Source: an uncultured Prevotella sp. (GTDB lineage Bacteria; Bacteroidota; Bacteroidia; Bacteroidales; Bacteroidaceae). From it: a stretch of DNA of 43,424 nt. Below, in pieces: positions 26,286 to 33,873 of the stretch. A model generated the notes under the pieces. It did no database searches. It saw nothing but the letters and a program-made list of their open reading frames with translations, and was not told the DNA's origin. Position numbers and translations under genes: made by a program. Location: contig CALFIY010000102.1 of the NCBI GenBank assembly GCA_937877595.1, forward strand, positions 1 through 43,424, in the 5' to 3' direction. The stretch's first letter is position 1. Each line of letters opens with the position of its first letter.

Positions 26286-26761
26286 GCGAGACAAAGAAAC
26301 TAAGCATAATAGCCTTTTCAGGAGATTTCGACAAGTTGACAGCAGTGTTCACGTTGGGCACGGGTGCTGCAGCCGTAGGCTATGAGGTAAACATCTTCTT
26401 CACTTTCTGGGGACTTGATGCCATAAAGCGCAAGACCGGACGTTCGTTTACGGGCGGCAACTGGCTCACGAAGATTTTCGGTTTTATGATGGGCGGTCTG
26501 AAGTCTACTCCTACGTCGCGCTTCAATTTCTTTGGTGCCGGGCCGCGCATATTCCGCTACCTGATGCGTAAGAACAATGTTGCGACACTGGAGGAACTTG
26601 TCGAAGCCGCCAAGGCTCTGGGCATAAATCTCTACGCCTGCGAGATGGCCATGCATGTGCTCGGTCTGAAAAAAGAGGATTTCATCCCCGAGGTGAAGGA
26701 TGTTCTCGGTGTGGCTACGTTCCTCAATCTCAGTGAAGGTGGCCAGACACTGTTTATCTGA
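26282..26761 (+). CDS. DsrE/DsrF-like sulfur-transfer protein
   Basis: A 159-residue member of the DsrE2/peroxiredoxin-like family: SIIAFSGDFDKLTAVFTLGTGAAAVGYEV begins the alpha/beta fold (first part only shown as SGDFDKLTAVFTLG). A single conserved-position cysteine, Cys120 (NLYACEMAMHVLGL), is the likely persulfide site. A hydrophobic stretch around 63-72 (KIFGFMMGGL) is typical of the DsrE2 subgroup, whose partner is usually TusA. It is translationally coupled to cysK and 39 bp before the TusA-like gene, so a persulfide relay is likely. Confidence 0.85.
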   Translation: MSETKKLSIIAFSGDFDKLTAVFTLGTGAAAVGYEVNIFFTFWGLDAIKRKTGRSFTGGNWLTKIFGFMMGGLKSTPTSRFNFFGAGPRIFRYLMRKNNVATLEELVEAAKALGINLYACEMAMHVLGLKKEDFIPEVKDVLGVATFLNLSEGGQTLFI

Positions 26762-26800
26762 CATATAAAAAAATAGTTAAACGTAAATCAGTAAATTGTT

Positions 26801-27022
26801 ATGAATAAGGTTTTAGATATCACAAAAGAGCACTGCCCGATGACTTTTGTAAAGACAAAGATAGAGTTGTCAAAACTTCAGGCAGGCGACACACTTGAAG
26901 TGTTGCTGTCGGAGGGCGAGTCGCTGGACAATGTGCCGCGCAATGCTCGCGAGCAGGGATATAACGTGCTTGGCGTGGAACATGTGGAAGGCACCACGCA
27001 CAAAGTGATAATCCAGAAGTAG
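26801..27022 (+). CDS. TusA/SirA-family sulfur carrier
   Basis: The 73-residue protein begins MNKVLDITKEHCPMTFVKTK. Cys12 sits in a CPMT version of the CPxP persulfide motif. TusA-type proteins accept sulfane sulfur from cysteine desulfurase and hand it to DsrE-type proteins. Both kinds of partner are in this operon. The following 52-bp spacer is AT-rich with quasi-periodic 7/8-nt AGAGTTA-like units. Confidence 0.88.
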   Translation: MNKVLDITKEHCPMTFVKTKIELSKLQAGDTLEVLLSEGESLDNVPRNAREQGYNVLGVEHVEGTTHKVIIQK

Positions 27023-27074
27023 AGAGTTAAAGAGATAAAAGTTAGATAGTTAAATATTTTAATCGTAAGTCATT

Positions 27075-28514
27075 ATGGCAGATTCAAATCTTCAGCGCAG
27101 CGTAACGACTGCAACAGCCAGAAAACTGGCTACCACGACCAAGACTGCTCCGCAAATGGGGAGCATCACCCCGAGACTACTGTTGAAACTGCTCCCCTGG
27201 GTGCAAGTAAGTGGTGGAACATTCCGCGTGAACCGTACTAAAGTAGAACTGCGTAAGAGTGAGCGTCTGCTGATACAGTATCTTGACGGCCAGCCGTCGT
27301 TTACGGCAAAGAGTCTGAAGCAGATTCCGCTGTTCTCCGACTTCGATGAGGACGTAGTCGATCGTCTGGCGCGCTCGTTTGAGCCTCAGGAGGTTGACTT
27401 CGGCAAACTGTTTGTAGAGGAAGGCAAGGACAAGCAGCGCTTCTTCATTGTTGCCAGTGGTCAGGCCGAGGTTATCAGTCGTGGTGCCCATGGTGAGGAA
27501 CTGCGCATAGCCCTGCTCGGCGACGGAGAATACTTCGGAGAGTCGGAACTGCTGGACGATGCTGAATCGACAGTATCTGTTCGTGCCATTACACCAACGG
27601 TGTTCCTGGGACTGAAGTTGTCGGAACTGGAGAAGTTTATCAAGGAGGTTCCCGACTTCCGCGAGAAGTTCAACAAGGCTGTCGACAAGCAGTTGCGCCT
27701 CAAGGCAACGGTCAATGACCATGGCGAGAAGCATATAGACCTTGTCTCCGGTCACGAAGAGGACAACATCATTCCCGAGACGTATATTGACTACGAAGAG
27801 CAGCCTACAGAATACTCGCTGAACACGCTGCAGACCGTGGTGCGTGTCCACACTCGCGTCAGCGATCTCTACAACAATCCGTACAACCAGTTGGAGGAGC
27901 AGTTGCGCCTGTCGATAGAGAGCATCAAGGAGCGTCAGGAGTGGGAACTTATAAACAACAAGAAATTCGGTCTTCTGGCTGCAGCCAATCCTGCTTACCG
28001 CATCTCGGCACGCTATGGCTCGCCAACTCCCGACGACCTCGACGAACTGCTCTCGCTTGTATGGAAAGAGCCTGCATTCTTCATTGCCCATCCACGTGCC
28101 ATTGCCGCCTTCGAGCGCGAGTGCACCTGGCGCGGCGTGCCTCCTGTGACCACAGACCTCTTCGGCACGAAGGTTATCCTGTGGCGTGGCGTGCCCATCA
28201 TTCCTTCCGATAAGGTGGAAGTAGAAGGCCAGTATCTTACGGGACGCGGCGTGGGTAGCACGAAGATCATCCTTGTTCGCACAGGCGAGCAGAACCAGGG
28301 CGTTATCGGCCTGCATCAGAGTGGCATACCTGGCGAGATTGCCCCGTCGCTGTCAGCACGCTTGATGGGACTTGACAAGTTTGGTGTTGCCTCGTATCTG
28401 CTCACAAAGTACTTCTCTCTTGCATCACTCACCGACGATGCTATTGCCGTGCTTGAAAATGTCGAGGTGGGATACTATCACGACTATCAGCATCGCAACG
28501 CTGTCATCAAGTGA
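27075..28514 (+). CDS. Family 2B encapsulin shell protein with cyclic-nucleotide-binding-like domain
   Basis: Forms an HK97-fold protein nanocompartment. The 479-residue protein has an N-terminal arm (1-75), a CAP-type cNMP-binding-like domain (about 82-200; LFSDFDEDVVDRLA to FGESELLDDAESTVSVRA), then the HK97 shell domain (about 215-479). The shell part includes EWELINNKKFGLL, a central segment WKEPAFFIAHPRAIAAFERE, and a conserved GVPIIPSDKV stretch. In the phosphate-binding cassette the position of the CAP Arg82 is Ser165, so classical cAMP binding is doubtful. Family 2 encapsulins are known to package cysteine desulfurases, and the next gene is one. The name rests on family recognition only. 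Confidence 0.88.
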   Translation: MADSNLQRSVTTATARKLATTTKTAPQMGSITPRLLLKLLPWVQVSGGTFRVNRTKVELRKSERLLIQYLDGQPSFTAKSLKQIPLFSDFDEDVVDRLARSFEPQEVDFGKLFVEEGKDKQRFFIVASGQAEVISRGAHGEELRIALLGDGEYFGESELLDDAESTVSVRAITPTVFLGLKLSELEKFIKEVPDFREKFNKAVDKQLRLKATVNDHGEKHIDLVSGHEEDNIIPETYIDYEEQPTEYSLNTLQTVVRVHTRVSDLYNNPYNQLEEQLRLSIESIKERQEWELINNKKFGLLAAANPAYRISARYGSPTPDDLDELLSLVWKEPAFFIAHPRAIAAFERECTWRGVPPVTTDLFGTKVILWRGVPIIPSDKVEVEGQYLTGRGVGSTKIILVRTGEQNQGVIGLHQSGIPGEIAPSLSARLMGLDKFGVASYLLTKYFSLASLTDDAIAVLENVEVGYYHDYQHRNAVIK

Positions 28515-28565
28515 GAAATGCAGAGTGAAGGGTAAAAACATGCCACCGCAAAGACATGTGCGCAG

Positions 28566-28607
28566 TTAATTATGAATTTTGAATTTTGACTTATGAATCT
28601 TGAATTG
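28566..28607. repeat. 7-nt repeat array covering the cysteine desulfurase start codon
   Basis: Six units, TTAATTA, TGAATTT, TGAATTT, TGACTTA, TGAATCT and TGAATTG, form a continuous array. The ATG at 28593 and the first five codons lie within it. The 28515-28565 stretch before it is noncoding. Confidence 0.85.
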
Positions 28608-30092
28608 ATAGATGGCTACGGCAACGATAAACTTGGCTTCGAACTACTCCGGCAGGCTGCAAAGAAGTACTGCCCCGAGGATTGGCAGCAGATACGCCAG
28701 TCAGTAGTTCCCGACGAGGCAATCGACTTCAGTGCGCTGTCTGCACTCTATGATGCGTCGGTGGCACGCCCCTCGGGCCAGGACAGTTCGTCGATAGTTC
28801 CTTCCGATAGTGGCTTTGGCATCGGAATACCAGAAACGGAGAAACTCAGTTCGCTGCACTACGAGGAGGTTGACACGCTCAACTCCGAGCAGATCAAGAA
28901 GGATTTCCCCGTTCTCAATCAGAAGGTGAACGGTCACGACCTCGTGTGGCTTGACAACGGCGCCACCACGCAAAAGCCTAATCAGGTCATAGACAAAATC
29001 TCCGACTACTACCGCAACTACAATTCCAACATCCATCGCGGAGCCCACACGCTGGCAGCACGTGCCACTGATGCCTATGAGGCTGCGCGCGAGAAGGTGC
29101 AGCGATTTATCAATGCCGCAAGCAGCGAGGAGATAATCTTCGTGCGTGGAACCACCGAGGGCATCAATCTCGTGGCGCAGACCTACGGACGACAGTATCT
29201 TACGCCTGGCGACGAGGTAATCGTCTCCGAACTCGACCATCACGCCAATATCGTGCCCTGGCAGCGCATCTGTCAGGAGCGTGGATGCACATTGAAGGCT
29301 ATCCCCACCGAAAAAAATGGCGACCTTGTGCTCTCTGAGTTCGAGCGGATCATTACTCCACGCACGCGCTTTGTCTCTGTGGGTCATGTCAACAACACCT
29401 TCGGCACTATCAATGATGTCCGTCGTATCGTCGACATTGCCCACTCCCACAACATCCCAGTGCTGATAGACGGCGCGCAGTCGATAGCCCATACTCCCGT
29501 AGACGTACAGCAGTTGGGCGCAGAGTTCTTCGTCTTTTCCGGCCATAAGATTTACGGGCCCAACGGCATTGGCGTGGTTTATGGACGTAAGGACATTTTG
29601 GAGCGTATGCAGCCGTGGCAAGGTGGCGGCAACATGATAAAGGATGTCACTCTGGAGCGCACGGAGTACAACGTGCCGCCTGCACGCTTTGAGGCTGGCA
29701 CGCCCAACGTGGCTGACGCCATCGGACTTGGGGCTGCTCTCGACTATGTCAGCCATCTTGGCATCCGCAACATCGAGACCCACGAGCACAGGCTAACGGA
29801 ATATGCCCGTGAGCAACTCGCGCAGATCAACGGTCTGACGCTCATCGGTGACCCCAAGAATCGCGTGTCGGTAGTGAGTTTCGTGCTTGACGGCATACCA
29901 GTGCCCGAGACGGGAACACTGCTTGACAAGGAGGGCATCGCCGTACGTGCTGGCCACCACTGTGCACAGCCGGCACTGCGTGCCTTGGGCTATGAGATGA
30001 GCGTGCGCCCGACATTCGCTCTTTACAACACGCGCGAAGATGTTGACAAACTGGTCGTTGCCGTACGAAAGATTGTGGGTGAGAGACATTAA
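28593..30092 (+). CDS. Cysteine desulfurase with N-terminal extension, probable encapsulin cargo
   Basis: SufS-type group II PLP desulfurase that releases sulfane sulfur from cysteine. The catalytic core starts near residue 98 (IKKDFPVLNQKVNGHDLVWL). PLP lysine is Lys319 (SGHKIYGPNG) and the persulfide cysteine is Cys457 (AGHHCAQPALRALG). The first 97 residues are extra. A helical part (1-57) is followed by a Ser/Gly/Pro-rich disordered stretch (58-88, with GFGIGIPET). Such extensions target desulfurases into family 2 encapsulins, and the encapsulin gene lies just upstream. The start lies in a 7-nt repeat array, so the exact N-terminus is uncertain. Confidence 0.93.
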   Translation: MNLELIDGYGNDKLGFELLRQAAKKYCPEDWQQIRQSVVPDEAIDFSALSALYDASVARPSGQDSSSIVPSDSGFGIGIPETEKLSSLHYEEVDTLNSEQIKKDFPVLNQKVNGHDLVWLDNGATTQKPNQVIDKISDYYRNYNSNIHRGAHTLAARATDAYEAAREKVQRFINAASSEEIIFVRGTTEGINLVAQTYGRQYLTPGDEVIVSELDHHANIVPWQRICQERGCTLKAIPTEKNGDLVLSEFERIITPRTRFVSVGHVNNTFGTINDVRRIVDIAHSHNIPVLIDGAQSIAHTPVDVQQLGAEFFVFSGHKIYGPNGIGVVYGRKDILERMQPWQGGGNMIKDVTLERTEYNVPPARFEAGTPNVADAIGLGAALDYVSHLGIRNIETHEHRLTEYAREQLAQINGLTLIGDPKNRVSVVSFVLDGIPVPETGTLLDKEGIAVRAGHHCAQPALRALGYEMSVRPTFALYNTREDVDKLVVAVRKIVGERH

Positions 30093-30140
30093 GTTCGCTA
30101 ACTCAAAAAAAATGAATATTAAATAGCCAGATAAGAAACA

Positions 30141-31376
30141 GTGCAGTACGAGACAAAAGTTTTAACAACAACATATCAGCAACCCGACCCGTATGGAGCA
30201 CTCTCCATGCCTGTCTATCTGACGGCGGCCTTCGAGTTCCCCTCGGCCAAGGCCATGAGCGATGCCTTCTGCGGCCGTTCGCTCTCGCCATCGTATGCCC
30301 GCATATCCAATCCTACGGTTAGTTTTCTCGAGGAGCGTGTACGCCAGACTACGGGAGCCAAGAGCGTTACGGCACTGAATACAGGCATGGCAGCCATCAC
30401 CTATGCGCTGACTGCCGTCAGTGCCGCAGGCCTGAACATAGTGGCGTCGCGCCATCTCTTTGGCAATTCGGTCTCGCTTCTCCGTGATACACTGGGTTCG
30501 CTTGGTGTGGAGCCGCGATTTGCCGACTTCACAAATCTTGAAGAAGTGGCTTCGCTCATCGACGATAAGACCTGTGGCCTCTTCTTCGAGATAATCACCA
30601 ATCCGCAACTCTTCGTGGCCGACATCAGCGCACTGTCTGCTTTGGCTCATAGCAGAGGCGTTCCGCTGATAGCCGATACTACGATAGTGCCGTTCTCTGT
30701 CTTCCATGCCGATAAGTTTGGCGTTGATATTGAAGTCGTTTCAAGCACTAAATACATATCTGGCGGCGGTACTGGACTTGGCGGACTGCTTATTGACTAT
30801 GGCTCCTATGACTGGTCGGCTCACCCGTCGCCTATTTTGCAGGCACGTACAAAGAGGGTGGGGTGGCGCATGGCTTTCACGGCGCGCATCAAAACCGAAC
30901 TGGTGACAAATCTCGGCTCGCTGATGACACCCCAAGCGGCCTACATGGAAACGCTGGGCCTTGACACACTTGACATTCGCTTCCGCAGACAGTCGGAAAC
31001 GGCATTGTGGCTGGCTCAGCAGTGCAGAGAACTTCCTGAGATAACGCGTGTCAACTATACAGGACTGGCGGATAACAACTTCTATGAGTTGTCGCTGCAG
31101 CAGTTTGGCCCGCTGCCAGGCGCAGTGTTCACGATAGACCTTGCTTCGCAGGAGGCGGCCTGGTCGTTCATCGATAAGTTGCAGGTCGTTCGTCGCGCCA
31201 CAAACCTCTTCGACCGCAAGTCGCTTGCCATCCATCCTGCGTCGACCATCTTTGGTCTCTTCACGCCAGAGCAGCGTGCCGAGATGTCGGTAGGCGATGC
31301 CACGGTGCGACTGAGCATAGGACTGGAAGATGCCGGCGACCTGCTGGAAGACATCAAAAAGGCACTAAAACCATAG
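30141..31376 (+). CDS. Cys/Met-metabolism PLP enzyme (O-acetylhomoserine sulfhydrylase-like)
   Basis: Fold-type I PLP enzyme of the gamma-family (MetY/MetB/MetC). The 411-residue protein begins at GTG 30141; no in-frame ATG is available upstream. YARISNPTVSFLEERV marks the family and the PLP lysine is Lys204 (VSSTKYISGGG). It probably makes homocysteine from O-acetylhomoserine and sulfide, which would use sulfur from the preceding genes. Lyase activity is the alternative. It is the last gene of the encapsulin operon, 48 bp after the desulfurase. Confidence 0.87.
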   Translation: MQYETKVLTTTYQQPDPYGALSMPVYLTAAFEFPSAKAMSDAFCGRSLSPSYARISNPTVSFLEERVRQTTGAKSVTALNTGMAAITYALTAVSAAGLNIVASRHLFGNSVSLLRDTLGSLGVEPRFADFTNLEEVASLIDDKTCGLFFEIITNPQLFVADISALSALAHSRGVPLIADTTIVPFSVFHADKFGVDIEVVSSTKYISGGGTGLGGLLIDYGSYDWSAHPSPILQARTKRVGWRMAFTARIKTELVTNLGSLMTPQAAYMETLGLDTLDIRFRRQSETALWLAQQCRELPEITRVNYTGLADNNFYELSLQQFGPLPGAVFTIDLASQEAAWSFIDKLQVVRRATNLFDRKSLAIHPASTIFGLFTPEQRAEMSVGDATVRLSIGLEDAGDLLEDIKKALKP

Positions 31377-31397
31377 ACATTCGCTTCTGAAAAAACT

Positions 31398-31419
31398 ACT
31401 GCTGTTTATTTTCAGCAGT
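31398..31419. terminator. Hairpin after the sulfur operon
   Basis: ACTGCTG (31398-31404) pairs with CAGCAGT (31413-31419). On the minus strand the stem is followed by AGTTTTTT, so it is a better terminator leftward, for the decayed KilA-N region, than rightward. Confidence 0.6.
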
Positions 31420-31428
31420 GCATAGTAA

Positions 31429-31545
31429 CAGTCGCGGAAGAATGCGCTGGAGCGATTCCCGTTCTGGTATCTACGGGGTGCGGGCTATTCCGAGATGGTT
31501 CAGGTTGCCGTTAGCCGAGTGCAAGATAAGGATTTCTTACCTTAA
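31429..31545 (+). pseudogene. Short orphan coding fragment of unknown family
   Basis: A frame free of stops from 31429 to the TAA at 31543-31545 encodes about 38 residues (NALERFPFWYLRGAGY then SEMVQVAVSR). It has protein-like composition but no start codon and is preceded by TAA. It looks like the 3' end of a lost gene. I do not recognise the family. Confidence 0.35.
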
Positions 31546-31592
31546 TGGAAACAACTTCCTTCCCTTTTTCTATTAATGTATCAATTCTTACT

Positions 31593-31855
31593 TTAATAAG
31601 TTCCTATTGCCGTTCCATACTCAAAAGCAATGTCCTTGAAGGCATACGTTCCGCCGTATCGCCCCTTCTTTACAATGATGCCAAAGGCATTCGTCTTTTC
31701 AATCCACTCACTGGCACTAATGACAAAGTGGGCAGACCTGCTTGCATCCTAAAGTGGTCAAATTCGACCACTTTAAAATTCTGGTTGTGTATCATTTCAC
31801 AAGTTCCAAGAAACTCAATTGATACGGTTTCGTAAAAATTGTCGCGTATTTCTAT
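31593..31855 (-). pseudogene. KilA-N domain protein remnant, frameshifted
   Basis: The minus strand encodes SIEFLGTCEMIHNQNFK, VVEFDHFRMQAG and, in the next frame, SAHFVISASEWIEKTNAFG, KKGRYGGTYAFKDIAFEY. These match the KilA-N DNA-binding domain in order. The two parts join only if a single base is restored near 31735, between AG and S. The N-terminal third and all sequence after the domain are missing, and the frame stops at 31593. KilA-N proteins are typical of phages and accessory DNA, so this is a decayed mobile-region gene between the sulfur island and glnK. Confidence 0.85.
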
Positions 31856-31942
31856 CTAAATTGTTCGGCTGTCACTTTGAAACGAAACGCTGGCGTTTTC
31901 AGACAAAATGATAATTAAATGCAATTTTATTCAGCCGTTTTG

Positions 31943-32027
31943 TTTACAAAATGTAAGTTTAGTGCGTTTTTAACAAACAAAATGATAAAAATATTATGTG
32001 TTATTGTGTCGTTGTGATGTAAATTTG
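31943..32027 (+). promoter_or_regulatory. glnK-amtB promoter with paired upstream boxes
   Basis: Box 1 is TTTACAAAATG (31943-31953) and box 2 is AACAAACAAAATG (31972-31984). After exactly 35 nt comes TAAATTTG (32020-32027), a -7 element. TTATG at 31994-31998 stands in the -33 area instead of TTG. The same arrangement with the same spacings precedes glnN. A further GACAAAATGATAATT lies at 31902-31916. The lack of a TTG suggests activator dependence. Confidence 0.7.
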
Positions 32028-32102
32028 CAGTGTAATTCAGTCAAAGTGTTACATATTGTGTATTATTAATTAAGGTATTAACAAGAGAAAAGTTTTTAAG
32101 GT

Positions 32103-32450
32103 ATGAAAAGGATTGAAGCAATCATCCGGAAGACGAAGTTTGAGGATGTTAAGGAGGCCTTGTTGCAGTCGGACATCGACTGGTTTGAGTACCATGCCGT
32201 ACATGGCATCGGCCAAAGCCGCGAAGAGAGGATATACCGCGGCGTGCAGTATTCGACCGACGTGATAGAACGCGTGGCGCTGACCATCGTTTGCCGCGAC
32301 CAGTTTGTAGAACCAACAGTGAAGGTCATTCTGAAGGTGGCTCACACTGGTGAGATAGGCGACGGGCGTATCTTCGTGAGCGACATGATCGACACGTGGT
32401 CTATCCGTACGGGCGAAAACGGTGATACGGTGTTGAGGGACAAGAAGTAA
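32103..32450 (+). CDS. glnK: Nitrogen regulatory protein PII (GlnK type)
   Basis: Trimeric sensor of 2-oxoglutarate, ATP/ADP and nitrogen state that plugs the ammonium channel. The 115-residue protein begins MKRIEAIIRKTKFEDVKEAL. The T-loop region GIGQSREERIYRGVQYSTD carries Tyr45 and Tyr50, the latter at about the usual uridylylation position. GEIGDGRIFV is the conserved C-terminal PII signature. It is 125 bp before amtB, the near-universal PII-Amt pairing. Confidence 0.95.
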   Translation: MKRIEAIIRKTKFEDVKEALLQSDIDWFEYHAVHGIGQSREERIYRGVQYSTDVIERVALTIVCRDQFVEPTVKVILKVAHTGEIGDGRIFVSDMIDTWSIRTGENGDTVLRDKK

Positions 32451-32575
32451 AAAGCCCATCCCAATCTCTCCCAAAGTAGGGGAGAGCAAAGCACACTAAC
32501 AAACAAATAAACACAAACCCCGTACTCCTGTTCGGGTTCCCTCTCTTTTGGAGGGGGTTAGGGGGAGGCTATATT
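32451..32575 (+). other. Hairpin-rich spacer between glnK and amtB
   Basis: A 7-bp hairpin, CTCTCCC/GGGAGAG (32466-32486), has no T-run. A weaker one, CCCTC/GAGGG (32539-32555), is followed by GGGGTTAGGGGGAGG. These C-rich and G-rich pieces resemble the tract inside carA near 10960 and the terminator at 34608. They may belong to a dispersed repeat and could also reduce amtB expression relative to glnK. Confidence 0.5.
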
Positions 32576-33829
32576 ATGAACGAAATAGGATTATCACTCG
32601 ATACTGTATGGATGTTGTTGGCTGCGATGCTGGTGTTCTGGATGCAGCCCGGCTTTGCGCTGTGTGAGGCTGGATTTACACGGGGTAAGAATACGGCTAA
32701 CATTCTGATGAAGAACTTTGTCGACTTCATGTTCGGCTCATTGTTGTTCTTTTTCGTAGGTTTCGGTTTTATGTTTGGCTCTGATGGGGCAGGCTTTATC
32801 GGTGCTCCCAACTGGGGCGACCTGAGTTTCTATCATGGCGAACTGCCCGTAGAGGGCTTCCTGATGTTTGAGACAGTATTCTGTGCCACCAGTGCTACGA
32901 TAGTGAGCGGCGCAATGGCAGAGCGCACCAAATTTTCAATGTATCTGATCTACTCGGCCGTGATATCACTTTTAATATATCCCGTAGAAGGTCACTGGAC
33001 GTGGGGTGGGGGCTGGCTGTGCAACGACGCTGCCGACTCGTTTATGATGCGCACCTTTGGCGATGTGTTTCACGATTTTGCCGGTTCGGCTATTGTGCAT
33101 AGCGTGGGCGGCGTGCTGGCTCTTATCGGTGCCATGGCACTTGGTCCACGTATCGGAAAATATTCCAAGGAGGGCAAAAGCCGTGCCATCCCAGGTCACA
33201 ACCTGACGCTGGCATCACTCGGTGTATTCATTCTGTGGCTTGGATGGTTTGGCTTCAACCCGGGGTCGCAGTTGGCTGCCAGTGGCGAGGTGAACCGTAC
33301 GGCTATCTCGCATGTGCTGTTGACCACCAATCTGGCTGCTGTGGCAGGTGGCGTGGCAACGATGTTCCTTACATGGCTGAAGTATGGCAAGCCTTCGCTG
33401 TCATTGACTCTGAACGGCGTGCTGGCCGGTCTCGTGGGCATCACGGCAGGCTGCGACCTCGTATCGCCCATAGGATCCGTAGTAATCGGATTGGTCTGCG
33501 GACTAGTGCTCGTCTATGCCATTGAGTTTATCGACCATGTCTTGCACATCGACGACCCTGTAGGTGCTTCCAGCGTGCATGGCGTGTGCGGTATTCTCGG
33601 CACTCTGATGACTGGACTGCTGTCTGTCAGCAACGGCGCATTCTACGGTCATGGATGGGGCTTCTTCGGAGCCGAGTGCTTCGGCATCCTCTGCATCGAC
33701 CTGTGGGCTGCCGGTTGTGGCTTCCTGCTGTTCTACGGCATCAAGTACCTGCATGGTCTGCGTGTTGACGCACGTATCGAAGAGGAAGGTCTCGACATAT
33801 ATGAGCATGGAGAGAGTTGTTATAACTAA
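32576..33829 (+). CDS. amtB: Ammonium transporter
   Basis: Inner-membrane trimeric ammonium/ammonia channel of 417 residues with about 11 membrane segments. The pore twin histidines are His175 (GSAIVHSVGG) and His335 (GASSVHGVCG). FNPGSQLA and the vestibule segment FETVFCATSATIVSGAMAER are also typical. The C-terminal cytoplasmic tail (VDARIEEEGLDIYEHGE) is the PII contact site. Co-transcription with glnK supports ammonium scavenging. Confidence 0.96.
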   Translation: MNEIGLSLDTVWMLLAAMLVFWMQPGFALCEAGFTRGKNTANILMKNFVDFMFGSLLFFFVGFGFMFGSDGAGFIGAPNWGDLSFYHGELPVEGFLMFETVFCATSATIVSGAMAERTKFSMYLIYSAVISLLIYPVEGHWTWGGGWLCNDAADSFMMRTFGDVFHDFAGSAIVHSVGGVLALIGAMALGPRIGKYSKEGKSRAIPGHNLTLASLGVFILWLGWFGFNPGSQLAASGEVNRTAISHVLLTTNLAAVAGGVATMFLTWLKYGKPSLSLTLNGVLAGLVGITAGCDLVSPIGSVVIGLVCGLVLVYAIEFIDHVLHIDDPVGASSVHGVCGILGTLMTGLLSVSNGAFYGHGWGFFGAECFGILCIDLWAAGCGFLLFYGIKYLHGLRVDARIEEEGLDIYEHGESCYN

Positions 33830-33873
33830 TAGTTGTTAAAGTTGTCATATTAAACAAAACAAATGATAGTATT

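Noticed and set aside
27177..28316. A 379-codon minus-strand frame opposite the encapsulin gene
   Set aside because: It is antisense to a clear encapsulin with domain motifs, and its product has no recognisable domain.
28701..29789. A 362-codon minus-strand frame opposite the cysteine desulfurase
   Set aside because: It is a codon-bias shadow of a gene with intact catalytic residues.
31545..31835. A 96-codon plus-strand frame
   Set aside because: It is antisense to the KilA-N remnant, which explains the sequence better.
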